From contig NZ_CP084622.1 in the NCBI RefSeq assembly GCF_020422885.1, positions 2,747,001 through 2,811,000 on the forward strand: a stretch of DNA of 64,000 bases, given 5' to 3'. This stretch comes from Mesobacillus sp. S13 (lineage in GTDB: Bacteria; Bacillota; Bacilli; Bacillales; Cytobacillaceae). Positions 1-7,828 of this stretch are shown here, piece after piece (the stretch's first letter is position 1; every line of letters begins with the position of its first letter). The notes under the pieces are model-generated. The model was not told the DNA's origin and ran no database searches. It saw nothing but the letters and a program-made list of their open reading frames with translations. The translations under genes and the position numbers were made by a program.

Positions 1-1
1 T

Positions 2-1120
2 CGTGAATTGAACGCCAACTTTTTTTCTGCCAGCGGATCTGCATTTAATGAAATGTTCATCGGTGTAGGTGCCTCTCGTGTCCGAAGCTTATTCCAAAGT
101 GCACGGAAGCAAGGGCCAGCCGTTATTTTCATTGATGAAGTTGATGCTCTTGCCGGTAAACGTAAGCCACATGGCGGTGAAGAAGGTGAAAAGACACTTA
201 CAGAATTGCTTGTCCAGCTTGACGGAGGCCACGCTAATGATGGAATTCTTTTCATTGCAGCTACGAACAGGAAAGACATGCTGGATGATGCATTCCTACG
301 TCCCGGTCGTATCGATTTCTCATTTAATGTCCCACTTCCGGATACAAAAGGCAGAAGAGAGATCATCAACATTCATATCAAAGGAAAAAACCTGGCAGAT
401 GACGTTGCAGCATCACTTGATGACCTGGCTGAAAGCACTTCTGGATTCTCAGGTGCCGAACTGCACTCGTTGTTTGAAACAGCAAGCAGACGTGCATTAA
501 GGAGTGGACAGGATTTCATTTCAAAGAGTGATATTGATTACTCTCTTGATCGGACCATCCTTGGAAGTACTTCCCGTACTCTTCAGGATGCAGATACAAA
601 GCGCAGGGTTGCCATCCACGAGGCAGGACATGCACTTGTGTCAGCAGTCACTAAACCTGGTTCTGTCCGAAAAGCAACGATCATCCCCAGAGGGCAGGCA
701 CTTGGATATGTGGCTCCGATTCCAAAAGAACTTCAATTGTCGACTCATAGCGATTTAATTGACCGTATAGCGATGATTCTTGCTGGTGGTGTAGCCGAAA
801 GGATGATTCTCGGTGAACATAGTATCGGAGTAAGCGGTGATGTCCAGCAAGCTAAACAGATTATAGAGCAAATGGTTGACACGGGTTTGCTGCAGGAAGG
901 TTTCTCACTAACATTCAGTAAAGGCTTGAAAGAAACAAAGATGCAGGAGCTTTTCGATGACGCTTTAGAAAAATCCGAAATGATCATTAATGCTCACAGA
1001 CAACAATTTGATATGCTAGTAGAAGAATTGCTAAAGAAAGAAACACTTGAAGGTTCAGAAGTTGATGAAATTGTCCAGGATAAGACTCGTTTTCGTGAAG
1101 ATCAGTATTTAATGGCATAA
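2..1120 (+). CDS. FtsH-family AAA+ zinc metalloprotease, C-terminal part (5' end outside window)
   Basis: The frame is open to the left edge, so this is the 3' part of a larger gene. The AAA module shows the pore-loop/box region FFSASGSAFNEMFIGVGASR, a Walker B (VIFIDEVDAL) and the second region of homology (AATNRKDMLDDAFLRPGRID). Walker A lies before the window. The protease domain has the HEAGH zinc site and a downstream SGD that can supply the third zinc ligand. FtsH is a hexameric, usually membrane-anchored ATP-dependent protease. The C-terminal part is shorter and more divergent than housekeeping FtsH, so this is probably a paralogue. The domain assignment is firm; the substrate is unknown. 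Confidence 0.88.
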   Translation, partial: RELNANFFSASGSAFNEMFIGVGASRVRSLFQSARKQGPAVIFIDEVDALAGKRKPHGGEEGEKTLTELLVQLDGGHANDGILFIAATNRKDMLDDAFLRPGRIDFSFNVPLPDTKGRREIINIHIKGKNLADDVAASLDDLAESTSGFSGAELHSLFETASRRALRSGQDFISKSDIDYSLDRTILGSTSRTLQDADTKRRVAIHEAGHALVSAVTKPGSVRKATIIPRGQALGYVAPIPKELQLSTHSDLIDRIAMILAGGVAERMILGEHSIGVSGDVQQAKQIIEQMVDTGLLQEGFSLTFSKGLKETKMQELFDDALEKSEMIINAHRQQFDMLVEELLKKETLEGSEVDEIVQDKTRFREDQYLMA

Positions 1121-1121
1121 C

Positions 1122-1156
1122 AAAAAAGGCTTTCTGCGGAAAGCCTTTTTATTTTT
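1122..1156. terminator. bidirectional rho-independent terminator
   Basis: A 10-bp stem (AAAGGCTTTC / GAAAGCCTTT) with a TGCG loop has A and T runs on either side. It lies between the convergent FtsH-like and RsbR-like genes and can serve both. Confidence 0.85.
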
Positions 1157-1976
1157 GGACTAGAGCCTGGGCCAGGTTTGTTCTTATCTCTTTATCTTTG
1201 AAAGAGAGCCCAAGTTGAACAGCTGTCTGGGCAATTTCTGGTCTGATGCCAGAAAGCGTGGTCTTTACGCCTATTATTTCTAATGCGTTCAATAACTGGA
1301 ATATTTGATGGGCAACCATAGTGTCAATCATCGCCACCCCTGATAAATCAACAAATAGGTGATGAATATCCCTCTTAGCGCATTGCTTAAGTGTATTTTC
1401 AAGAATCATTTTTGCTCTTGAAGTATCAATATCCCCAATAAGGGGCAGCAGACCTTGATGGTTGCTTAATGAAATAACTGGGGCACTTAATTCATTGATA
1501 GTCGCCTGCTGGGCTTTCAACACGTTTTGAGAGTATTTATATGTAGCTTCGACGAAACGTAAAATGACCTCGTCCATTTCTTTAAGGATAATATCATACC
1601 ATAAATCGACTTCTTCCCTTGTGATCCCCGGGTTCATCTGAATAAATTTACGGACATAGTCAAAATACTGATTCCTTACGTTTTTAAATTCCCTGATTAC
1701 GTAATGAATAGGCGTATTAATATGTTCAAAATCACTTGCTATCTCGATGATCCATGGCTCGAAGTCCTGGAAAAATTCTTGTTCCCCTTTATTGAATAAC
1801 TCAATAAAATGTAAATGGAAATCATGATTTTGTTTTTTCAACGCCTTAATAACCTCAGGGTCTTTCGAAGCATATACACCTGCAGTGTTCGACTTATCAA
1901 TATTTTCATACCATTCTTCAGTTAAATTATAGCTGTTTTCTTTTAGGTATTCATATAAGTAATGATTTCTGTGCAT
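1149..1976 (-). CDS. RsbR-type stressosome protein (RsbRD-like N-terminal domain plus STAS domain)
   Basis: This 275-residue protein has an all-helical, globin-like RsbR N-terminal sensor domain (about 1-155), a linker and a STAS domain (about 165-270). The STAS domain carries DLSGVAMIDTMVAHQI, where the Thr after Asp matches the threonine that RsbT phosphorylates in RsbR. RsbR paralogues form the stressosome with RsbS and release RsbT to activate the sigma-B pathway. The ATG at 1976 is chosen because AGGGGGAA lies 7-8 nt upstream; a TTG at 2006 is in frame but has no such site. The gene stands alone and ends in the shared terminator. The signal it senses is unknown. Confidence 0.82.
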   Translation of the reverse strand: MHRNHYLYEYLKENSYNLTEEWYENIDKSNTAGVYASKDPEVIKALKKQNHDFHLHFIELFNKGEQEFFQDFEPWIIEIASDFEHINTPIHYVIREFKNVRNQYFDYVRKFIQMNPGITREEVDLWYDIILKEMDEVILRFVEATYKYSQNVLKAQQATINELSAPVISLSNHQGLLPLIGDIDTSRAKMILENTLKQCAKRDIHHLFVDLSGVAMIDTMVAHQIFQLLNALEIIGVKTTLSGIRPEIAQTAVQLGLSFKDKEIRTNLAQALVQK

Positions 1977-2120
1977 CAAGCTTCCCCCTGTCTCGAAATG
2001 CACCAAATGAAAATAGTGACAAGATGCAAAATCTTCTATTTTGTATTATACCAAAAAAACCTGCCTATTATAAACTCTAACGGATCTATCCTATTACTGG
2101 CTTGTATACTGTATCAAACT

Positions 2121-2396
2121 TTATTCAAGTTTGTGTTTTTCCTTTAACTCAGCCGGAGCCATTTTTATCATCTGTTGGAAAATAATAAGCAGGACACCTA
2201 CATCATCAACGATTCCGATCAATGTTAAGAAGTCAGGAATGATATCAAATGGCAGGAGAAAATAGCCGATGATCAAACCAGCTGAAATGAATTTTTGCTT
2301 TAATGGAACTAGCCTCGAAGTAAAGAACTCTATTAAAAAGGGTAAAAATTTATGCACTTTAAATACAAGCCTGATTCTTTTAAAAAACTTTTTCAT
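2121..2396 (-). CDS. DUF1232 (YkvA-like) small membrane protein
   Basis: This 91-residue protein has a basic N-terminus and a hydrophobic core with the DUF1232 signature (YFLLPFDIIPDFLTLIGIVDDV). The core forms one or two membrane segments. The start is supported by AGGAGG 7 nt upstream. The family is widespread in Firmicutes and its biochemical role is unknown. It follows the RsbR-like gene divergently from nothing obvious and looks monocistronic. Confidence 0.8.
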   Translation of the reverse strand: MKKFFKRIRLVFKVHKFLPFLIEFFTSRLVPLKQKFISAGLIIGYFLLPFDIIPDFLTLIGIVDDVGVLLIIFQQMIKMAPAELKEKHKLE

Positions 2397-2579
2397 GAAA
2401 ACCCTCCTTCTGACTAGTATTATCCACTTTCACATTTTATTGAATCTTAAAACATTGTAAGATAACATTAATACGTTGGAAATGGAGATATGTTTCATTT
2501 ACGAATCAAAAAATCAGCCTATAGAGTAGAGGCCACTGAAAGTATGCCGATTGTTTAGATTTTCTTAAGAGCCAAACAT

Positions 2580-2628
2580 AAAAGCAGATCCAACTCCATA
2601 TTTTTGGAATTGGATCTGCTTTTTTCTT
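2580..2628. terminator. long hairpin terminator in the 2397-2884 intergenic region
   Basis: The stem AAAGCAGATCCAA...TTGGATCTGCTTT carries an inner TCCA/TGGA pairing and is followed on + by TTTTTTCTTG; the - side is also T-rich. It is the likely end of the MerR/TipAS transcript (- strand). Apart from this hairpin and the dispersed repeat at 2684-2808, I see nothing else convincing in the 488-bp gap. Confidence 0.7.
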
Positions 2629-2683
2629 GTTTCTTGTCCTCTTTTGCCTCCAAAGATAATGGCTTTCGTTTAGTAGCACTAGG

Positions 2684-2808
2684 CTGATTGGAATGGAAGG
2701 TGCGTAGACTCCTGCGGGATCAGCGGGTCTGGTGAGACCCCGCAGGCGCTTTAAGGCTCAACGCACGCCCCGCGGAAAGCGAAGCATCCTGGAATGGAAA
2801 TCAACCGG
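2684..2808. repeat. dispersed GC-rich intergenic repeat, copy A
   Basis: This about 125-bp segment is much richer in G+C than its surroundings. It contains TAGACTCCTGCGGG, GTGAGACCCCGCAG and CCCCGCGGAAAGCGAAGC and is bounded by TGATTGGA...AAATCAAC. A second copy, in the same orientation, lies at 14777-14910. CTGCGGG/CCCGCAG form a stem. From memory, similar elements recur between genes in many Bacillaceae genomes; the function is unknown. Confidence 0.75.
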
Positions 2809-2884
2809 CCAATTTAACAAAGTTACCCTATAAGGACTTTATCAGTGGCCTCATAGAGTATTGGGTGTTTTTAAGACCTATTAT

Positions 2885-3649
2885 TCATTTACTTTTTTGC
2901 TGATCACAATAAAAGTGGATCGCTTCCTTAAAGAATGCTGCCAGTCCTTGTTGGTATTTATCAATGTTCTTTGTGAACCGCGGATCGTCCACATATAAAT
3001 CACCCAGTCCACGAAAGATTTCCAGTGTGCAATCATAATAGTGATCGGTGATAAACTGGCGCCAATCCGCTACAGCCTGCTGTACTTCTGGAGCTTCTGG
3101 GCCCTTGTCCATCCCGGCAATAAGCCGTTGATAAATTCCCTCTGTTTTACTTTGGATGTCTCCCCAGTCTTCCGCTGAATATCCAGCAGTCTTCTCCTCG
3201 ACTTTTTCGACAGTCTCTTTCCCGTACCGCTCTTTCGCTTCCTCACTATATTTCTTTTGATGTTCTTCAATCTCCTTCATATCAAACCCTTTGAACATAT
3301 CCTTTTCTGCCATCTTATAACCTCCTTCTATTGAATGAATTGTCCGTTCCACAGTCATGATCATCTCTTCTAGCCGCTTTTTCTTAGCTAAAAGTAATTC
3401 TTTATGCTTTTTTAAATTCTCCTTGCGGTTAAACTCCGGCCTATCAATGATATCTTTGATTTCTTGAAGAGAGAGATCCATTTCCTTGAAAACTAATATC
3501 TGTTGAAGGCGCTCAAGATTCTCTTCTGAGTATAGTCTATACCCAGCAGTGGACAAAGCTTCTGGTTTGAGTAACCCAATCCGATCATAATGATGTAGCG
3601 TACGTACACTCACTCCAGTAAACTCAGCAACTTCTTTTACTTTGTACAT
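2885..3649 (-). CDS. MerR-family regulator with TipAS effector domain (Mta/TipA-like)
   Basis: This 254-residue protein has an N-terminal winged HTH (MYKVKEVAEFTGVSVRTLHHY...GYRLYSEENL) and a dimerisation coiled coil (about 75-110). A helical TipAS antibiotic-recognition domain follows (about 125-250), with W..QFITDHYYDCTLEIF..LG.LYVDDPRF. Relatives (TipA, Mta, SkgA) activate multidrug resistance and their own gene by untwisting promoters with a long spacer. The ATG at 3649 has GGAGGTGA 7 nt upstream. The promoter at 3673-3703 has the expected architecture, so autoregulation is very likely. No exporter gene is adjacent, so other targets must be elsewhere. Confidence 0.92.
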   Translation of the reverse strand: MYKVKEVAEFTGVSVRTLHHYDRIGLLKPEALSTAGYRLYSEENLERLQQILVFKEMDLSLQEIKDIIDRPEFNRKENLKKHKELLLAKKKRLEEMIMTVERTIHSIEGGYKMAEKDMFKGFDMKEIEEHQKKYSEEAKERYGKETVEKVEEKTAGYSAEDWGDIQSKTEGIYQRLIAGMDKGPEAPEVQQAVADWRQFITDHYYDCTLEIFRGLGDLYVDDPRFTKNIDKYQQGLAAFFKEAIHFYCDQQKSK

Positions 3650-3672
3650 GTCTTGATCACCTCCACATATAA

Positions 3673-3703
3673 ATCGTAATCTATGACGCAGCGTCAGAGT
3701 CAA
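3673..3703 (-). promoter_or_regulatory. MerR-type promoter with 19-bp spacer and palindromic operator
   Basis: On the - strand, TTGACT (3703-3698) and TACGAT (3678-3673) are separated by 19 bp. The spacer holds the palindrome TGACGCTGCGTCA. An overlong spacer with a centred dyad is the hallmark of MerR-activated promoters and lies just upstream of the MerR/TipAS gene. Confidence 0.82.
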
Positions 3704-3750
3704 TACTTTTTATTATTTTATATTTGAAATATGATTCTAGCCTTCTACAC

Positions 3751-4395
3751 TTACTTGAATGGGATTTCTTTCTGATACGCCTTTTCATATTTAGTTAATA
3801 GTTCCTCTTTATGTGCTTCACTATTGATTAGAATATCTCCGTATACTGGCACTATTGTATGCCATTCCTTTTCTTCATTCTGCCTGGAAATAAATAAGTA
3901 GCTTTCTCCTTCTTTGAGCAGCTGGTCATTTTCCACCAGAATTAGGGTTTCTCCTTCATAGCCCCCTTGCTGGTTGACTGTTATGTCTCCATGCAATTCA
4001 CCTTTGATGTTCTCAGCCACTTCCACTTTGAACTGCGTTTCAAGCATTCCTCTTTCATCAGATGTTCCAGACAACTTTACAACTCTTCCAACAAACACAT
4101 TATCTGCCCATCCGACAAGCCTTTTAGGGTCAGTGACATCAAAAGCGTGACTGGTCTGTACTGTTTTGATGACGGGATTTTCAGGTGGCTGATTAGATAA
4201 CAATCCAGGGCCTGCTATCCCCAGTGCAATGATCGCAGCGAGACCGGGTACTGCAAAGGTGAACCATTTCTTTTTATTGTTATTTCCCATCTCAGATTTT
4301 GCCTTTCCAATCCCTAATTTGCTTCGCTCACTCAATTCATTTGGTATTTCAATTTTGCTCATTTCTGTTTGGACTTTATTGCTCACATGCGTCAT
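3751..4395 (-). CDS. probable anti-sigma factor, single-pass membrane protein
   Basis: This 214-residue protein has a hydrophilic N-terminal segment (1-44), one membrane helix (about 45-67: FAVPGLAAIIALGIAGPGLL) and an extracytoplasmic domain (about 70-214) with no recognised motif. It overlaps the ECF sigma gene by 20 bp, which indicates translational coupling. The topology and position are typical of an ECF anti-sigma factor whose outer domain senses envelope stress, but I do not recognise a named anti-sigma domain. The function is inferred from context. Confidence 0.6.
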   Translation of the reverse strand: MTHVSNKVQTEMSKIEIPNELSERSKLGIGKAKSEMGNNNKKKWFTFAVPGLAAIIALGIAGPGLLSNQPPENPVIKTVQTSHAFDVTDPKRLVGWADNVFVGRVVKLSGTSDERGMLETQFKVEVAENIKGELHGDITVNQQGGYEGETLILVENDQLLKEGESYLFISRQNEEKEWHTIVPVYGDILINSEAHKEELLTKYEKAYQKEIPFK

Positions 4396-4900
4396 CTCCC
4401 TTCCATTTTTTTCGAAGCTTTTCTAACCCTCGATACAATATTGTCTTTGCTGAGCCTAGTGGAATATCCAATGTCTCCGAAACTTCTTTTAAAGTCATTC
4501 CTTGATAAAATCTTAGCAGGATGACACTTTTTTCTTCCTCCCGTAACTCTTCAATCATTCCCCTTAATGTAATTTCGGAAGGCAAATCTTCATGAACTGC
4601 TCCTGAAGTAAATTCCTCAAAATCAGATTTCAATGGCACAACTTTTTTCCTTTTTCTAAGAATGTCGAGTGAACAGCTAATGGCTATTCTGATCAGCCAT
4701 GATTTAAAATATTTTGGCTCCTTCAGTTCTTTTATAGATTTAAACGACTTATACGCTGTTTCCTGTACGACATCCAATGCGTCATTCTCGTTTTTCACAT
4801 ATATATAAGCCATCCTGTATAGATCCTGCTCATATTGCTGGAAAAGCTCAAGAAATGCTTTGTCATTTCCCCTCTGGGCTTTTTTAATCAATGACAGCAA
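4376..4900 (-). CDS. ECF-type RNA polymerase sigma factor
   Basis: This 174-residue protein has sigma region 2 (about 20-85: LYRMAYIYVKNENDALDVVQ...FKSWLIRIA) and region 4 (about 110-165: LREEEKSVILLRFYQGMTLKEV, then GSAKTILYRGLEKLR). It belongs to the SigV/SigX/YlaC size class of Bacillus ECF factors. The TTG at 4900 is preferred: AAGGGGG lies 8 nt upstream of it but abuts the alternative GTG at 4909. It is followed by its presumed anti-sigma gene. Confidence 0.9.
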   Translation of the reverse strand: MLSLIKKAQRGNDKAFLELFQQYEQDLYRMAYIYVKNENDALDVVQETAYKSFKSIKELKEPKYFKSWLIRIAISCSLDILRKRKKVVPLKSDFEEFTSGAVHEDLPSEITLRGMIEELREEEKSVILLRFYQGMTLKEVSETLDIPLGSAKTILYRGLEKLRKKWKGDDACEQ

Positions 4901-4972
4901 TAGATGCACCCCCTTGTTCCATTCTTAATCATTAGACGGAAGTTGCGCCGGTTTGGCTTTCAATTGTTAGAA

Positions 4973-5017
4973 ATATTCAATAAAAATAAAAACATCCTCT
5001 AAAAAGCAGGATGTTTG
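4973..5017 (-). terminator. terminator of the nuclease-helicase gene
   Basis: AAACATCCT/AGGATGTTT stem followed on the - strand by TTTTTATTTTTATT. It lies just after the stop at 5019. Confidence 0.85.
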
Positions 5018-5018
5018 T

Positions 5019-7304
5019 CTATGTTATACGATAACTTTTCCATAAATCTGGCAGCAAAAACTGATATTTAGACTGTAAATAACGATCATCCATCAATATA
5101 ATGGTTCCTGTATCTTTTTCTGAACGAATCAGTCTGCCGCCTGCTTGCAGGACTTTGTTCATACCTGGATAAACATAGGCGTAATCATATCCATTTTTAC
5201 CGTGGGAGGAAAAATGCCGTTTGATCAAATCCCGCTCGAAGCCAATTTGAGGCAGTCCAACTCCCACTATCAACACACCATTCAATCGGTCCCCCTTTAA
5301 ATCAACTCCTTCTGAAAAGATTCCACCAAGGACAGCGAAACCTACCAGTGAGTCTGATCTTCCTGGTTTAAAGGATTCCAGATACGCTTCACGTTCGGTA
5401 TCTCCCATTCCTGTATCCTGTACAATCGACGGTATGCCATAATTGCCAAGGTTCCATTCTTCCAACACCGAATTAAGATAGAGATAGGATGGAAAGAAGA
5501 TCAAGTAGTTGCCTGGCTTAGTCTGAATGGTTTCGACAAGTGTTTTGACAATCGGTTTTATCGAGTTTTCTCTATCCTTGAATCTAGTCGAAATAGGCTT
5601 GACCATTACCTGGGTCTGTTCTTGGGAAAATGGGGAAGGAATTCGGACAATATAATCATCTTCTTCTCCGCCCAACAGATCACGGTAATATCCAGTAGGG
5701 CTCAAAGTCGCCGAAAAGAAAACACGGGCTTTGAAACTTTTACCTGCTTGCTTGATTAGATAAGAAGGATCAAGGCAAAATTGCTTTATTTTCACTTCAT
5801 TCCTTTGTATCTCTGCATATAAAATGAACCGTTCATCATAAAGCTTGCTAATTCTTTGCCAATTCTGCGCTGCAAAATAGGTTTCAAGCAACAATTCAGG
5901 ATTCTCAGATCTTTCGCTTAACAGTTCCTGTTCAGCAAGTTCAATAAAGTCCGATACCAACTGATTGAATTCCCCAAGAGGCTCTACAAATTCGATTGTT
6001 TTTGAAGCTTCAGCCTGCTTTTTCACCTTGATAAAATAGTCGTTTATTAGCTTGGAAATTTTATGTATGTTTTCGTTCTTCCCCTTAAACTCCCTCTTAA
6101 GCTGCAAAAAAGGTGCCTTTTCCAGAGTGGATGAATACATATCCCTCCCTCTGTCAACCAGATTATGAGCTTCATCAACAAGAAGGACTGTTGCTTTTTT
6201 TTGATCATCAAATAAACGCTTTAAAGAAACTTTCGGGTCAAATATATAGTTATAATCACATATGACTGTGTCCGCACTATACGCAAGATCTAGGGAAAAT
6301 TCAAAAGGGCAAATCTTGTGTTCAAATGCATATCGGTCTATACAATGTCGATTTATAGAGTTTTCATTTTGCAAAATATCAAGTATAGCGTCATTGATTT
6401 TGTCATAATAACCGTCCGCAAACTCACAATGCTCTTTATTGCATATCCCCTGACCGGTAAAACATACCTTATCCTTTGCCGTTATAGTCACTACTTTCAT
6501 TTGAAGGCCTTCGGAAAACAGTTGACTATAAGCTTCTTCAGCTGTTTGCCTGGTCGTTGTTTTAGCAGTCAGGTAAAAAATCTTTCCCAGATGCTCTTCA
6601 CCTATAGCTTTAATTGCCGGGAAGATGGTAGAAATGGTCTTACCGATGCCAGTTGGAGCACTTGCAAAAATGGTCTTTTTTTCAAGAATGGTCTTGTAGA
6701 CCGAACCAGCTAGCTGACGCTGCCCTTTACGATAGTGAGGAAAAGGAAATGCCAATTCTTTAATACTTTGATTCCTTTTCAATTCATGCGCTAATCGCAA
6801 TTTTGCATAAGGAGCAAACATGGATAACATGTACCGCATAGCTTCGTTGATCTCGTCAGTTGTCTGAGTCTTACGGAACCTTTTTATTTCACCGGAAGAT
6901 TTCTGTACATACGTAAGCTGGATATCGATGCAATCCAGTTCATGGTCCTGCATGTACATATACGCATAGCATTCTGCCTGGGCCCAGTGAGCAAGATTAC
7001 TTTCTTCATTGATCACATCCAGGCTTAAGGAGGTTGATTTAATTTCATCGATTGTCATGTGTCCATTGTTTTCAAGAAGACCGTCACAACGCCCTTCAAT
7101 CATAAAATGAAGATTTTCATATTCAATTTCAGCCTTTAAATAGACTTCACTTTGATCTTGTTCATTATATGTTTTTTGGACTTCTCGATGGATTCGAGAT
7201 CCTTCGGTAAAAGACGAAGTTGAGCTGAATCCAGATACGATACTCCCACTTTTATATACATACTCAGCCAAAGTCCTCACCGGTATCTTCACTACCTTCT
7301 GCAT
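5019..7304 (-). CDS. DNA helicase of the XPD/DinG superfamily with N-terminal PD-(D/E)XK nuclease-like domain
   Basis: In this 761-residue protein, residues about 30-180 form a Cas4/RecB-like nuclease module (IEGRCDGLL, then TIDEIKST). The helicase follows: Walker A SAPTGIGKT (about 215-223), then four cysteines of an iron-sulfur cluster (VCFTGQGICNKEHC and KICPFE), then the DEAH box VDEAHN. Motif VI is GGRLIRSEKD near the C-terminus. XPD/DinG enzymes are 5'-3' DNA helicases that unwind forked or structured DNA. Fusion to a nuclease suggests a repair role. AGGTGAG lies before the ATG. It appears monocistronic with its own terminator. Confidence 0.88.
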   Translation of the reverse strand: MQKVVKIPVRTLAEYVYKSGSIVSGFSSTSSFTEGSRIHREVQKTYNEQDQSEVYLKAEIEYENLHFMIEGRCDGLLENNGHMTIDEIKSTSLSLDVINEESNLAHWAQAECYAYMYMQDHELDCIDIQLTYVQKSSGEIKRFRKTQTTDEINEAMRYMLSMFAPYAKLRLAHELKRNQSIKELAFPFPHYRKGQRQLAGSVYKTILEKKTIFASAPTGIGKTISTIFPAIKAIGEEHLGKIFYLTAKTTTRQTAEEAYSQLFSEGLQMKVVTITAKDKVCFTGQGICNKEHCEFADGYYDKINDAILDILQNENSINRHCIDRYAFEHKICPFEFSLDLAYSADTVICDYNYIFDPKVSLKRLFDDQKKATVLLVDEAHNLVDRGRDMYSSTLEKAPFLQLKREFKGKNENIHKISKLINDYFIKVKKQAEASKTIEFVEPLGEFNQLVSDFIELAEQELLSERSENPELLLETYFAAQNWQRISKLYDERFILYAEIQRNEVKIKQFCLDPSYLIKQAGKSFKARVFFSATLSPTGYYRDLLGGEEDDYIVRIPSPFSQEQTQVMVKPISTRFKDRENSIKPIVKTLVETIQTKPGNYLIFFPSYLYLNSVLEEWNLGNYGIPSIVQDTGMGDTEREAYLESFKPGRSDSLVGFAVLGGIFSEGVDLKGDRLNGVLIVGVGLPQIGFERDLIKRHFSSHGKNGYDYAYVYPGMNKVLQAGGRLIRSEKDTGTIILMDDRYLQSKYQFLLPDLWKSYRIT

Positions 7305-7375
7305 CCACTCACCTGCCCCGATCTCTAAAAATCATATAACTAATTATAGTACATATGTTCTTATATATCCAATTA

Positions 7376-7412
7376 AATAAAAAATCCGCTCCAGAGAATC
7401 CTGGAACGGATT
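7376..7412 (-). terminator. terminator of the 42-residue protein gene
   Basis: Stem AATCCGTTCCAG/CTGGAGCGGATT followed on the - strand by TTTTTTATTT. Confidence 0.75.
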
Positions 7413-7420
7413 GATATCTT

Positions 7421-7549
7421 TTACCAATGGCGTGTAATTTCAAGCAAAGTGTCAATTTCAATTTGGTTCAGCGCAAAACTTAAATCATTTTCAGCAACAT
7501 CAGATGTCTCTTCCAATAGCTCGTCAATATCCATGCTAATTGTTCCCAT
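7421..7549 (-). CDS. 42-residue acidic protein of unknown function
   Basis: The ATG at 7549 has an AGGAGG 6 nt upstream and gives an acidic peptide starting MGTISMDIDELLEETSD and ending DTLLEITRHW. The upstream in-frame extension to 7648 has no ribosome binding site and is not used here. A dedicated terminator follows. I do not recognise a family. It lies just after the pheromone locus but is separated from it by a terminator, so co-regulation is unproven. Confidence 0.6.
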   Translation of the reverse strand: MGTISMDIDELLEETSDVAENDLSFALNQIEIDTLLEITRHW

Positions 7550-7683
7550 ACCGAACCTCCTCATGTTTTTGAGTGGACAGAATATTATTGTCCGGCCTCG
7601 TGAAAATAGTTCGTTTATTATATGAGGGTTCTGGGGGTAATTGAACATACTGAAAATTTTCCCAAGTTCCTACCGATAAAAAA

Positions 7684-7712
7684 CAAAAAGGCCTTATGAT
7701 GGCCTTTTTGTT
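7684..7712. terminator. terminator of the RRNPP regulator-peptide operon
   Basis: The stem CAAAAAGGCC/GGCCTTTTTG with a TTATGAT loop ends the - strand operon 8 nt after the pro-peptide stop codon. It is symmetrical enough to work on both strands. Confidence 0.85.
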
Positions 7713-7720
7713 ACACTTTT

Positions 7721-7813
7721 TTATACTGGAGGTTGGATAGGCGGCATGCCCGCTACCAATACTCCTAAAGCAAATGCACTTGTTGTAAGTAAAGCAAATA
7801 ACTTCTTTTTCAT
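7721..7813 (-). CDS. 30-residue secreted signalling pro-peptide (Phr/NprX/PapR-like), cognate to the RRNPP regulator
   Basis: This short gene starts 15 nt behind the RRNPP regulator stop and has a strong GGAGGA 7 nt before ATG 7813. The product is MKKKLFALLTTSAFALGVLV followed by AGMPPIQPPV. It has a lysine-rich start, a hydrophobic signal core (5-20), an Ala21 that could be a signal-peptidase site, and a short Pro-rich C-terminal tail. Pheromone precursors of RRNPP systems have exactly this layout and place the mature 5-8-residue peptide at the C-terminus. The mature form is inferred to lie within MPPIQPPV. A terminator follows at once, so the pair is a closed operon. It resembles none of the textbook heptapeptides I remember. 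Confidence 0.82.
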   Translation of the reverse strand: MKKKLFALLTTSAFALGVLVAGMPPIQPPV

Positions 7814-7828
7814 GTTACATTCCTCCAC

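Noticed and set aside
2492..2560. A 22-codon frame (MFHLRIKKSAYRVEATESMP...) ahead of the 2580 hairpin
   Set aside because: The ribosome binding site is too close to the ATG and there is no further support; possible, but not enough to call.
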